Translations under genes and position numbers: made by a program
Part shown: piece after piece, positions 37,937-50,185 of the stretch
How the letters are laid out: the number at the start of each line of letters is the position of its first letter
Position numbering within the stretch: position 1 is the stretch's first letter
Source: Dichotomocladium elegans
Lineage: Eukaryota > Mucoromycota > Mucoromycetes > Mucorales > Lichtheimiaceae
Assembly: GCA_025716815.1 (NCBI GenBank)
Contig: JAIXMN010000031.1
Coordinates: forward strand, 186,001 to 250,000
Length of the DNA stretch: 64,000 bases
Direction of reading: 5' to 3'
Notes under the pieces: model-generated
Seen by the model: the letters and a program-made list of their open reading frames with translations, nothing else
Databases searched by the model: none
Told to the model about the DNA's origin: nothing

Positions 37937-38172
37937 GCACCATTCGTTTCGAGGTATGTTCCATGAATAATCCAGAAGACGTCCACGGTACAATATCTAA
38001 TGAATGGGCATCTGATAGAGCGACAGATACGGCAATAATCGGGCGACACGGCTTGCACCATTCGTTTCGAGGTATGTTCCGTGAATAATCCAGAAGACGT
38101 CCACAACACAGTATTGAAAGTATGGGTATCTGATAGACCGGCAGATACGGCAATAATCGGACGACACGCCTT
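37937..38172. repeat. Two direct tandem repeats of about 118 bp
   Basis: Units start GCACCATTCGTTTCGAGG at 37937 and after 118 bp at 38055, with a partial third start at 38173. They correspond to 29013-29248 in copy I. The minus-strand frame through the units stays open here too. Confidence 0.85.
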
Positions 38173-38874
38173 GCACCGCACACTTTATCTCCATCTTATC
38201 TATCTCCAGCCTCCCTTGTAATTCTACATCATCCCCTGGACCTATATGACTACACCATTTCTCCTATGGCTTGAATGATCTCCCACATATATCTGTACTT
38301 GACCACATCGCACTTATTAAGACTGCCATATTAAACGTGAATGAGGCATCCTGAGTCTCGCGTATTGAAATTTTATCCTTTTTTTCGAGTTGTCCTCGCA
38401 AAATCTCTGTGATCAGGAAGATCCACTGGGTATGTTCCAATTGGGGGACGTCCTAGAAGAAATTTCCCATCATTAATGCATACGAAATGGTTGTAAGAAT
38501 TCGATCGCATGCGTAGTGCAACTGGTCTCTCTTCCTTCTGAGGGACCTTCATTCCTAATACCAACTTTATTCGTCCTATGGCATGTCTTTTATCTTACAG
38601 GTACTTTATAAGGTTGGGAAAAAGAGTGGTCAGTTGAAATTTATTTTGCATTGTGAAGGTAGCTTGTGCGGTTTGGAAGACCTTTCTTTTCGCGGTAGAA
38701 TGTGTCAACTCTTTGTTGCATTTGACTCGAAGCAGAAAGTGTCTATCGGATAGTATTGCGCGGTCCAGCAGGAAATTCTGGCCCATGGTCAAGTTGTGCT
38801 TCTTGTTACCCATGTCTGATATTTTATAATCAGATACATGGTGGATTTACACGTACATCGATGCTCTTGCGAAA

Positions 38875-39879
38875 AGGGCAATTGCGAATGGGGAGTTGTT
38901 GATATAATCAAGCTTCTGTCACAAATATACGACCAAGGAGCGCCGATGTGTATTGGAGAATTTATTTATTTTATATCAAAAGTGGTGCTATATGATATGT
39001 AAAGACTATACGAATTAATCCCAATGACTTACATTCGTCGCTAAGTTTACTTGAGAACAAGCAGCAGACACGTTAGATAAAACCTTAAAGACAGGCGCAA
39101 AGAGATATTTACTGGTTAGTTGAACTAGGAATGTTCAGGCTCAAAGTTTCACGAATGGCATCTAAAAATGCCTCGGTGGGCAAACTGTTCACAGCAGCTA
39201 TGAAGCCTGTTTCAAGTCGCCCAATGGCAGGCCTTCCTGGAAGGATTTTTACCCGGAAGCGTTGCAGAACTACGCGGTATGTATTTGAACATCATAGAGA
39301 AGGAGAGACAATAAGAGGGCGCTCGCTTTGTCTATCTAGCCCCCTCGCCATTAATCTAAATGAGATGTATCTACTTAGAATCATGGCCTGTATGAAGACT
39401 CGGACGGCAATGTCAAGGTAAAATGTCCCAAAGAACAAGAATATGTAAGATACGTATATAGTAAACCATGCGGCTCTTGCACTAACTATTGAAGTATATC
39501 AACAGCTCGTGTATTTAGACGATCACCTATCACGGCCTCAAGACTGTCACAATCCCTATCCACATGGTCCACGCCAGGTCGTCATCATTGTAAGAGTACC
39601 ATCCAATAAGGGACGTAAACGAATTAAGCTCATTCTCATGAGTTACATAGCACCGACCCTGCCACTGCTACTACCATCAAGAACCTTTTCTCCTTCAATC
39701 ACAAATGCAACTGTCGATGGCTCACATGTACCTGTTCTCGAGAACCCCGAGAGCCTGGGTAAGTGATTCTGCTCTGATTGATAATGTGCCTAAAGTATTC
39801 ATCATGCTGATTTATATCCTCAGTGCCTGAGATTGTCTACCTAACCAACCGGGTTTTGTCAACTCACGCCAAATTATAA
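38875..39879 (+). pseudogene. Broken copy of the peroxisomal alpha/beta-hydrolase gene (copy 2)
   Basis: Almost identical to 29951-30955 at an offset of 8,924 bp. The same exon remnants, splice sites, internal TAG and terminal AKL-stop (stop 39877-39879) are present. Only a few substitutions are visible, for example TAT to TAC at the Tyr codon of EIVYL and a changed residue pair in CEWGVV. It lacks a recognisable first exon and catalytic Ser motif, like copy 1. Its near identity to copy 1 contrasts with the more diverged flanks. Confidence 0.75.
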
Positions 39880-40775
39880 AATATGGATGGTTTAATGGGC
39901 ATTTCAATTTTTTGACATGTCCCACCGACCTCAAAAAGAAGATGAGGGATGTCTCAGGGTTAAATCGTAAGAGTTCACACTTCACCTGATACGCGAGTTG
40001 CTAGGGTACCTGCCATGGCATCCGGAGAGTAAAGGGAAAAATTTAATATAATAACCATTTTATTCATACTCACGCACACAAGAGAAACATTTAGATACGG
40101 TACAGGTACCCCGAGGGGATTGTCAAGTTGAGAAAAGGTGAAATAGGATAGTTAGTCTATCAAATACTGAGAGAGTCAGAAAATGAAAAAGATGTCACTG
40201 ATTTCAGGACGTACAACCCATTGGCATCATTTCTAGGGTGTTAAGAGGGCCTCAAAACCTATCGAAATGGGGCCCTAATCAAAATTGCCATATGAATGGC
40301 AACGGATCTTTCCCAACGAGTTGGAGCGGCATCAAGAGTCTGGAACTCAGAGGTCGTATCTGATGGTAACATAGTATAGAAAGTTGCTTGAAGTCAACAC
40401 CACATTTGACGTGAGGTGTGCTATTGTCTCACCAACAAAAGAGCTTCCTCACCATTGTATTTTATGCTCACCTTCGTGTCTAAATTCATAAAGATTCCGC
40501 GCAAGAGAAAGCGAGTCATCCATGCCTTTTGGTGTGCTGGTGGTGATAGTCACAACTGGGCACTGATAAACCACTGCATCAGAAAATAAGCACAAGCCCA
40601 TTTTCCTGGTTCGCTTGATTTACTGCCATACCCGATGAAGGTGGGAATGCTCCATAACACATGCCATCAGTGGTGATCCGGTGGGCATCAGGCCGATTTC
40701 GCCTGTGACTAACGTTCTTCTTTGCCTCAGTGGTCTTGAGCACAATGATACAAGCATTCCTGTCTGTCAGCAGTA

Positions 40776-43402
40776 CTGCTAATATGGGCATCCACTGGAT
40801 AGCACCTTCGGCGTATTGATTTGATACAGGAAAGAGAGATATGTTAGATTATGAGCAATAGGCCATTGGAATATGCAATGTTGGAGGTGCCCAACATGTC
40901 GGTATTCTCTCGGACGGATGAAACGACAGAAGAGAGCATATTACAAGTGAGTGAGGATGGGGGAGAATATTCGACTACTTTGTCTACCAAACCCGTCCAT
41001 TGTTTAGCTGTAATAAAGATCGTACTCGACTGATTACTTATTGGAACCTCTCAACGAATGTAGCTTCACTCGTCTCGCCATACCATATTGGTCGGTTTCA
41101 AATTCATCGATTGCTGCTAATCCAGAGAACCCTGGTCCCGCCATCAGCCGCATTTAAAACCATATTGCATCTCGACTTTCATCACACACAATAATAGGTG
41201 CGCTCCCCTCTATCCTTAACCAGGCTCTCTCTTCCATCTATCATTCTCTCGCATATCAATCGGCATATCCTTTATTGATTTCTTATGTAACACCAACGCT
41301 GTCTTTCGCTCCACATTGGGTTTTTCCCTCAGTCCTTCCCCACCTTTTCCAGCACCCCTCCGAAAAAAACTCTCCTGCTCCATATCAACGTTAATTCTAC
41401 TTCTTCGGGTATGTAATACAAGGTTTCCCAAAATCAACGTAGAGATTTTGAAATACCGTGCGCACGGGGTCCCATTTGTTGGGTTGAGGCAGAAGATGAG
41501 CGGCAGCTTTCAAACCGGTGAAGTACTGGATATGACATACAGACCGATGTCCAGACACCAGATATTTAAACCTGAACGATGATGGCACACATACCTCATT
41601 CATTGACATTATGTCATACTGGGTGTGTATGTTCTTGCTTACTATTGTAATGGCGTTTTATTAGACTCAAACTTACACCCACAATTACTTGGCTAAACCT
41701 CTGGCATGATGATGCTTGGTTCAAATAGCGCTACAAAGCACGCTGATATGGGATTAAGAGACGCACGATCAGTATTTACAATGATGCAAAACGAAGAATT
41801 TGCTGTTATGTCACTATTTTGCATGTTTGTCGATTTCGTTGTGATGAAAACAGTTTGTCCCGTAATGTAGTTCTTGCTAAGAGGAAACGTATGGGACAAT
41901 GAAGAGGAAAGTTCTTTTTCTTTCTTTATCCCGGCTGCTTCTTTACGTTATTCAACAATACTCGGGACCTCCATTTGACATGTCCTAATCACTAGCGAAG
42001 CGGATGAAAGGAATGCGAGTAAAGTGGTAGAGTCTTTAAGAAAATCGAGTCAAGCCTTCCTTGCTTCCCGATAACTATCACCATCTCAAGTCAAGTCCAT
42101 TTGTGTTCGCCTCTTTGCCCATCCATTTTCGTTTTCATTTATTCTTGACAAATCATAATAGCCGTCAGTTGAGATTCGTAAAGAGCCCGTAACAGGGATA
42201 GCCGCGTGAAGGTCAGTTGCTATGTATACCCTCAGGTTCTTTTCTTATTTTCATTACCCTGAAAACCGAAAAAAGGGGGGATTTTCCAGGTTGTTTCTGA
42301 GGATTCCGAGATCATCGAAAAGGACTTGATTCCCAGCAAATCACATTATATAACGAGTTGGAATAATCCTTGCCCTGTCAATATGGTTCTATAGAAGCGT
42401 ATCACTATAGCGAAATATCATTGTATCGAATATCATTGTAACACTCTAATGTGACCCTGATTATCCGATTACCAAATGACAACCGATATCCCGTGCGGGT
42501 GTGTTCGGCATATGGTGTCTGGCATATTGTTTCACCACGCACTCTGCGCTCCTCAGACAGGCTCAGAAACTCGGGCATTCCTATAACGAATGTCGAGTGC
42601 TCACCAGCGGGGACCACGATGGAGGAATGCAGCATCGAAAGTTACGAATGGCGCATGTGCAAAAGGTCTCAAGCTAGATGACAGCCTCAGCTTCAAAAAC
42701 CAAAAAGATGATAAGCGCGGAGCAGTGAACCTTAGGCCGTTGCCAACATTTGATAGCACCCAAGAGATCGGGTAGTGGCAAAAATCTCGCATCCACGATC
42801 AACCCTCGGTGAAAGCAGTGGTAGACAATCAAACGGGATCAGATCTTTGCTGAATGACAAACAAACAGTCAGCTTTAAATATACCTGGCCATTCCACTTT
42901 GTCTTTTGGGAGACTTCGGCTAGGCTCGCAAAAGAACTGATTCTGCTTTAGCACAGTCTTCGTTGATATGATTCATAGTAAGTCAGCGAGCATTCCACTT
43001 TTTGTACACAACTTGGATTTACACGCCCCCCCCACAAACATTCTCACTCTTCTGAAAACAACCTTACAGCTCCCTGATTTCATAATAACAGCATAATGAC
43101 TAGATGTCCCCGAATGAACAGTGTTCTCGCAATGGTGTGCGCCCCGGGCAGAGGACGCCAAACAAAGGTCCAGAATGGCTCTTTATTGAGCACTCGAATA
43201 GAGTTGTCAAAAGTTGACTCGTTGTCTATGGAATTGGCAACTTTGCGTTGCGCTCCTTTCGTCCATGGTTTTGCGGACCACCTTGTCCGTATATGGCAGG
43301 CATAGTCCCAGGGGAGGGGGAGAAAGACGGAAGGACCCTTTTTGGGATAATTTATTTACATTTGGAAAGATGGATTATGAGATGGTCAAAGTTTCGTCAT
43401 GT
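40776..43402. other. 2.6-kb stretch with no recognised gene
   Basis: Right flank of the duplication block and downstream region of citrate synthase. Around 42390-42440 short phrases (CACTATAGCGAAATATC, ATCATTGTAACACTC) resemble phrases near 62870-62970 (TCGTTATAGTGATGCG, ACCACTATAACAT). This may be terminal-repeat debris of a pogo/Tigger-like element, but it is weak. Frames at 42451-42681 and 43214-43777 have no recognisable content, and the latter is largely antisense to citrate synthase. Confidence 0.45.
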
Positions 43403-45170
43403 TCACTTGGCACCAAACATCTTCTTCAGATGCGCGGTGCTGTAAGATTTGGGGCGTTCCAAGGGCATGCCCAATGCACGGTCCCAGATGAGCTGGGCCG
43501 TGACGCCCAGTGCTCGGGAAACACCAAACAGAACGGTGTAATAGTCCTGTTCGGTCAGGCCATAGTATTGCAGGAGAACGCCAGAATGGGCATCCACGTT
43601 TGGCCAGGGATTCTTTGTTTTCCCGTGCTCGGTCAGAACCCCAGGCTAGGAGAAGAAGAAATAAAATATCAGAAAGAGTTAATAATCTCTCCCCGCAATA
43701 TTCCTCGAGATGCATCGAGTACTTACGACAATGTGATACAGTTTGGACACCAACTCAAAGAGGGGATCGGCAGGTAGGTGCTTCAAGGCGAACTCGCGCT
43801 GTGCAGTGTAGCGAGGATCCGTCTTCCGTAACACGGCATGGCCGTAGCCGGGTACGACCTGGCCACCGTTTAGGGTGTCCCATAAATATTTTTTGATCTT
43901 ATCCTCGGTGGCGCCAAAGCCAATGGTGTCCTTGAGCTTCAAGGTCCATCGCAGGACCTCCTGGTTAGCAAGACCATGCAGAGGGCCTGCTAAACCGTTC
44001 AGGCCGGCCGCAAAGGAAAGATAGGGATCAGAGAGAGCGGAGCCGACAAGATGGGTGCTATATATATATGTGTGTGTGTGTGTGCGTGAGTGTAAAAGTC
44101 TGATTAGTTCCCTCTCCTTCAAACACATACACACACCACCCAACGACCGCTACACTTCCTTACGTGTGTGCAGACACATTGCCGCCTTCATGGTCAGAAT
44201 GGATCGTAAGATAGAGACGCATCAACTCGACAAAGTCCTTGTTCTCGTGGAAGCCGAGAAGCTTTGAGAAATTGTACGAATAGTCCTTGTCGCGGTCGAT
44301 GGAGGCCAGTTTGCCGTCCTTGTATATGTTTCGATAGATGCGGCCGGCCACGTTTGGAAGTTTGGCAATCAAGTTCATGGTGTCTTCGTAGACAGGATCC
44401 CAATACTGGGATTTGTGGATGCCCTCCGAGTAGGCCTTTGCGAAGAGCGAGTCGTGCTGGAGCGCGTTGACGGCCAGCGAAAATTGCGACATGGGGTGGA
44501 GGGATTTCGGGCAGCGGTCGATCAACTCCTCGACGAAGGCGGGAATCGCAGAGCGCGCGGCCCACTCGGCCGACACACTTTTGGCTTGATCCTGCGTCGG
44601 CACCTCGCCCGTGACAAGCAGCCAAAAGAGCGACTCGGGCAACGGTTCGCCGCCCTCGACCGCCGCAGGCAGTTGCTTCTGGCAATCCGGAATCGTCAGA
44701 CCTCGAAAGCGGATACCTTCCTCGGCATCCAGGACAGACCCTTCCCAGACAAGACCCTTGATGCCACGCATACCGCCATACGCCTGGTCCACCGTAACCT
44801 CGCCGAGAACCTTGTTGCCATATTCCTTGCGGAACGCCTTGACTTCGGCCTGCTTCTCAGGAATGAGTTCTTTGAGACGGTCTTTCAGGGTCTACATGTT
44901 TTTATGTCGAGCAACGCATACGAACGCATCATTTTGATACATGAGTTGAGCTTTTGTTTCTTTAAAAAGGAAAAAGAAGCAAATGCTTTTGGCCTGACCT
45001 GGCTCTTGGAGGAATAGGCGCGAGCAGCAGCAACAACTCCGAGGGAAGGAATTCCTTGACGGACAGCGGCAGTCTGGGTTTATAATTTGACATGAGTCGC
45101 GCATGCTTTTGAAAGCAAGAGAGAGACATAAACATACTTTGAGTAAGGGGAGAACGCGTAACGCAGACAT
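43403..45170 (-). CDS. CIT1: Mitochondrial citrate synthase
   Basis: Condenses acetyl-CoA and oxaloacetate to citrate in the mitochondrial matrix, the entry step of the TCA cycle. Exons: 45138-45170, 44999-45073, 44164-44891, 43727-44057, 43403-43645. This is 1,410 nt, 469 residues, normal for the eukaryotic enzyme. The first ~36 residues are a basic, Ala/Val/Ser-rich presequence ending RAYSSKSQ. It is spread over two tiny exons, so the presequence is separated from the enzyme by an intron. Family landmarks: [33 protein letters not shown] (across the exon 3/4 junction), [14 protein letters not shown] with the catalytic His, and [14 protein letters not shown] with the catalytic Asp. The intron 44058-44163 contains a GT/TA microsatellite. 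The mitochondrial presequence argues against the peroxisomal/glyoxysomal isozyme, and the C-terminus (FGAK) is not PTS1. Confidence 0.98.
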
Positions 45171-45885
45171 TATTTCTTTGTTGTAAGAAGAAAGAAAGAA
45201 AGAAATACGAAGGGGTGTTTCCGCCGTAAACAATATCCATCAGCTCACGACATTGCTTTCCCCCCCCCCAACCCCCAACCCGAAAAAAATTATCACAAGC
45301 AGGGGTGCGCACGCATTATCTTTGTGTATGTGTACGTATGTGTGTGTGTGTATGTATGACACATATGTGTCTTAGGATCTGGGGCTATATTCCCAAGCAA
45401 GGCGTGAGAGAAGTGTCAACGGATATGGTCTGTGCAAATGAACCCTTGTACAAAGATTTGTCATGCAACCCCCTCCCCCATTAAAAAATCCGCGGCGTCC
45501 CAGGTTACACGCACCCATTGTCTTATTTCTTGCCATGACTAAAATTATATTTGATGACCAACCACTCTTAGTGTGCGTTTTGAAACGGCTGAACTGATAT
45601 GGAAACGACACTACTTTATATGTATATATGTATAATGTTATTGGATCTTTTGTTCTGCTTAGGTCTTAAACAAAACAACGAGATATATAGCGGTAGGTAT
45701 TGGAGCTGGACAGGGGAAGGGGTAAATAAATGATATAAATGTGTGTGTGTGTGTGTGGAAGCGCTCTTAATAATTATATACACTAACAGAGAGCAAGATA
45801 AAGTAAAGAAAGTGGGATAGACATGGGGGAAAGAGACTATAAAGGAAATACTACTATGATTGCGATGATGGTTATTACAGATACA
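45171..45885. other. 715-bp intergenic stretch between citrate synthase and cyclin genes
   Basis: Contains the citrate synthase promoter and the cyclin 3' end. A C-run/A-run patch lies near 45259-45290. GT-rich microsatellites lie at about 45327-45352 and 45740-45758. No open frame of interest was seen. Confidence 0.6.
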
Positions 45886-47756
45886 TTACCGAATGACTAG
45901 ATGATTGGTAAGGCGAATTGTGATGCTTTGGGTGCACAGGTGATGAAGAAGGCGGCGGTGTAGGAATGCCGACGGGATGGTGACCGTATGCATAATAACC
46001 AGCAATGGCAGTGACAGGTGCGGATGACATACTATGACTCGACTCAGCCCCAGCCGACGCACCGTAGCCAACAATTCCATCCACAATAGATGATGAGGAG
46101 GATAGGAGGCTGCTGCTACTGGCATTGCCGGTCGCATAGCTATTGGCAAGCGCAGGATTGGATGATCTATGGAACCCGCCTTGCTGGTAGAGGTTGATGC
46201 TCGATCTGGATTGACGTGGTTGTCGGTGTTGATGGTAGAATGGTTGTTGATACTGTTGTTGGGGATGCGGCGTAGGGGGGCCTGATGCTGATGCCACCCA
46301 TCCGGACTGTCACTGCGGTTGCATACGGAGCTCACTTGGCGCTGTCGGACATAGTGTTGCTGTGGTGAAGAGGATGATGGGGACTGTTGTCGCCAGATAT
46401 CACTCCCATTGCTTGTCGATATCAAACTGTGTCGGTAAGACCGGCGATCCGGCGATGACGACAGGCCATATGTTCCCATGGGACCAAAGTGCGCAAGGCG
46501 GCGATCTTCTTCATCCCTCGCCAGTGCAACAGGACTGTCATGATTAGCCGTAGCTGTATTGTATACCACCGCCTGAGGTGAGTGCTGCTGCTGCGAAAGG
46601 TGCAGGTTCCCAAAACTGTTCATGCGCCGAACATTCGACGATCGCAGGCTGTTGTTCGAGGGAATTTTGTGGATATAAGCAGGCTTAGCATAAAAAGATC
46701 GTCGAACACTCGGATCCTCTAGCGATACTGATGCAGTCAGATCGCAAAGCTGATCCATCGTCGTTGTCGTCGTCGTGGCAGAAGCACCTTGACTGATGTT
46801 GCCTGCGCCATTGTTTCCATTGCTATAATACTTGCCACGCTCCCCTGTAGCAGTGGCAACAGCAACCGCAGCGGCCGCGCCAGCAGGATCTGAATTATAA
46901 CGTATCATCATTCCTGATCCGAGCGATGACGATCGCGCATGCCGGATGGCTCCAGAATTGGCATATGAAGGTGCATCGTACAAGATGCTTTTCAGAATCT
47001 CCTTCTCCATGTATTCCACTTTGAGAAGCTGATCCCCGTACCGTTGCAGTTCACTGATCGGTACTGACAGACTGAAATTATTCAGGACCAGAAACTCAAG
47101 CTCCAGGCTATTGAGTTCCGATACAGATAAGCCGCCAACCTAATAGAAAACATCACGTAACAAACGCGGGCGATCAGGTTAGCCATCAGCTGCGCTCCAT
47201 CTCTCAACTACCCCCGTGGGGGGGCATGTCAGCTTGCCTTTGCATATCTCGTATTTGTGTAAAAAACATCACTGAAAAATTTGCTTGACACCATGACACC
47301 CGAAATGATGAGACGATGGATATTGTAAGAGTCAATGGTAAAAGGTTTCCCCTTAAGTGCAAGAGAATTCTTTGCCATTCGGTCAAAATAAACGAGCAGG
47401 CTCAGGAAGCACTCATTCGTACATGGGCAGTACTTGAGAATGCGTGAGAGGTATGAGAAGATATCAATCGAAGGAATTGAGCGGGCGTGAAATCGAGTAT
47501 AAGTGTCAGCATTAGGAGGAGGCGGCGGTGGTGGAGGTGGTGCATTGGCAGATGCGACCATCCCGCCAGGTACGCCCTGGACTGGAGATGAACCAAGCAA
47601 TGAAGCTGACGAGGCGCGACGCACATTGTCTTTGCGTGCGTACGCAGCCCGGTTGATTTGATCGTTTGCAGTCGTCATTCGCTCCAGCAAGGATGCCAAT
47701 AACCGAATCGTATCGACAGTGGGGTATTTAGAGAGGTCAAACATAGGAGATTGCAT
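45886..47756 (-). CDS. Pho80/Pcl-type cyclin with long Ser/Gln-rich tail, probable frameshift near the end
   Basis: Regulatory partner of a Pho85/CDK5-type kinase. Exons: 47238-47756 and 45886-47139. This gives 1,773 nt and 590 residues if read as written. The cyclin box spans about residues 85-215: SIDIFSYLSRILKYCPCTNE, FIDSYNIHRL-like FTIDSYNIHRL, GVMVSSKFFSDVFYTNTRYAK and GGLSVSELNSLELEFL. A run of nine prolines precedes it. The single intron (47140-47237) has a GCAAGC donor, supported by the intact cyclin-box junction. The long tail is low-complexity. At a G6 run (46275-46280) a second frame, 45875-46297, takes over the Gln/Ser/Pro composition and also stays open to its own stop. The last ~130 residues of the model are therefore doubtful. 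It could be a real allele or a base error. Confidence 0.9.
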
Positions 47757-47967
47757 TGTGTTTTGTCTTTTTCTTTCTGCCTCGTCAATCTCACTGGGTA
47801 TATGGAAAGCGAGAGTAACAAAGCATGCGATCCGCCCCTTTTTCTCTCCCCCATCCCTCTCGTCTTATTTATATATCTGGGTTCCAAAGGGCATTTTATT
47901 TTATTTCATTTTTTTTTTTTGCGTTTTGTATCTGTGCATTCATGCGTCATGGCCTGCAGCTACAGAG

Positions 47968-50007
47968 CTACTGGAGTTGTCTGACATATTCGATCAAAGA
48001 ACGCGTTGGGCGACCTACAGATATAGCATCCTTGAGGCTCATGATCGAACGAAAAAGGATGAAGGTCGCGTACTTACCGCTCATTCCTTTCACATGGTAT
48101 GCTTCGTTCTTTGGCGAATCCATTACACCTGCAATATCAATATGGGCCCATGCAGTCTCATCAAGCTTGGCTACAAACTCTTTCAGGAATGCAGCGGCAG
48201 TGCACGAACCGCCAGAACGACCAGCGGAATTGACAAGGTCAGCAACGATCGACTCTTTCATTGTTTTGAGGTAGTCGCCATGCAGAGGCATACGCCAGAA
48301 AGGGTCAGCGGTCACCTCGCCGGCCGCGTTGAGGCGAGCCCACAAGTCGTCTGAGTTGGTAAACACGCCCGCGAACGTCTTTCCAAGCGCAACATCCATG
48401 GCACCCGTAAGCGTAGCAACGTCGACAATACTCTTTGGCGAGTAAGTCGAGCTGAGATAGTACAGCGCATCGGCCTGTTTGAACAGAAACTCAGCCGCAT
48501 GGAAACAACCGCTAATATGCAATTAATATAAACTTGCCAGAATGAGTCGACCTTCCGCGTCTGTGTTAATTATCTCGATTGACTTCCCGTTCATTGCTCT
48601 GACGACGTCCCCCGGCTTTGTCGCTCTTCCGGAAGGCATATTTTCACACAGTGGAATTGCTGCCACAATGTTTACTGGAAGCCGGAGTTTGCTGATGCCG
48701 TACATGGTGCTAACCACCGTGGCTGCACCGCCCATGTCGCCCTTCATCAATGCCATATTGGCAGACGGCTTGAGGGAGATTCCTCCTCTAAATTGGATAG
48801 AGTCAATTGTTTATCAACTTAACTTTCGAGGGTATTATCCGACGAACATACGAGTCAAATGTGATGCCTATGTTATAGTAGACCTAATTAGTTTTTTGTC
48901 GTCATGATGAACGGATTAATTGAATAATTACCTTTTCCAACAAGCCCGTGCAGGGGTCCGTCGCCTCCGTGATAATGAATTTCCAGGAATCGCAAGGGCT
49001 CCTCACTAGATATCCAATTAAGAGAGGAAATGGCATCCGATCGTAAGTCATTATTTTCTTCTTCTGCCTACAGGCTATGTCTGTCTCATCCGCTTTTTCT
49101 CTACCTTCCCTGGGCCACCGAGAGGAAGGCGTTCATCTTCTGTCGTACGGCCCAGTCCTTGTCATGCACCATGACCTCCACGTTCTCGAGCCCAGCCAAT
49201 AGGTATGCAACCTCATCCGCAAACGTCTTTGGCGTCATTAGATTGGCTGGGGCAGTCATCAGTCGACGAGCAAGATTCTGCGCATTGCCGTACACAAGGC
49301 CAGTCTGCCAAGTGAGCGACGAAAAATCGCCTGTGCGAGGAGCTGATGCAGACGTGTCGGCAAAGGGGCTAACACGCAGGGTCGGGCCTGTCTTTAATTT
49401 AAGCTTGTTGAATGCAAATTGAGCCAGCAATGCTCCTTCAGCTGCTCCGTGCGCGTGAACAGACACATCCACGCCTACGGATACGGTTTCCTCCTCACCC
49501 GCCAGCTGCTTCAACGCCTGGACACCAATGGCAGACTACTATGCCGTGGCAGCAGAACAGACGCCATGAATGAGTAGGAAGTTGGGCCTTGTTTCTCCTT
49601 CCCGCCATCGCGATACACAAATATCTACTATGGAATTTTTCTCCCCTCCTCCTCCTGGTGCTTACGGATTTTCGCGCCAGTTCGAGTTTGGCGGTATCTG
49701 ATGACGACTCTTTCTTACTGCCGAGCGAGACAATCGCCACTTGCTTGACGCCACCGACATTGTACAGCAAGCGTACATCGCCAGGCTTCGAGAAGTTTGA
49801 AACAGAGAGCTGTTCAAGAATGTTGTTACGCGTTGATTGAGAAATGCCACTGGTCGTGGCGAGTGCTAATTCGTCCGTGTACGCGCCAAGCACAAGTGCA
49901 TCGTAGCCCTGGGCGTTTGTGAAGGATCGTACACCAGCGGTATGGGCACGATTGAGAAGGTGATAATGTGTGGATACCGAACGCGCTCCTTGGAGAAGAC
50001 GGAACAT
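47968..50007 (-). CDS. M17 leucyl aminopeptidase (cytosol aminopeptidase family)
   Basis: Two-metal exopeptidase, usually hexameric, that removes N-terminal residues from peptides. Exons: 49666-50007, 49105-49535, 48932-49005, 48852-48867, 48538-48787, 48078-48474, 47968-48014. This is 1,557 nt, 518 residues, normal for the family. The metal-binding and active-site segments are complete: GKGITFDSGG is put together from exons 3, 4 and 5, with exon 4 only 16 nt. KGDMGGAA and the signature [10 protein letters not shown] follow. The intron 48475-48537 has a GCAAGT donor, and only that splice gives the family sequence [12 protein letters not shown]. The first ~30 residues are basic, without acidic residues ([20 protein letters not shown]), so mitochondrial import is possible. 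The neighbouring gene on the right ends only ~180 bp upstream. Confidence 0.98.
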
Positions 50008-50185
50008 GGTTTACTCTGGGAGGGCGGAAAGGGAGAGGACCAGAGGAGCATGAATTTTTCATTCTTTTCTTTTACATCCAACTGCGGGGGGTGGGGGAAT
50101 GGTTTTCATTGTTTTCTATTAGAGGTTTCTTTTTTCATTGACCGAGATCGTTTATCTTCTCTCGAGAAGTATGTGAGAGCTAGAC

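Larger units (their letters stand above)
36521..40775. repeat. Tandem duplication unit, copy III
   Basis: Starts at AATGGTGCACGCTCAATG, matching about 27595 in copy I and 34608 in copy II. It follows copy I through the hairpin (37624-37669), the 117-bp pair (37937-38172) and the hydrolase relic to about 40280. There the sequence jumps to the equivalent of 32199 and continues to about 40775. The last stretch is visibly more diverged than the segment before it. Confidence 0.9.

Noticed and set aside
47719..48354. 211-codon plus-strand ORF
   Set aside because: Overlaps the ends of the cyclin and aminopeptidase genes on the opposite strand and matches nothing.
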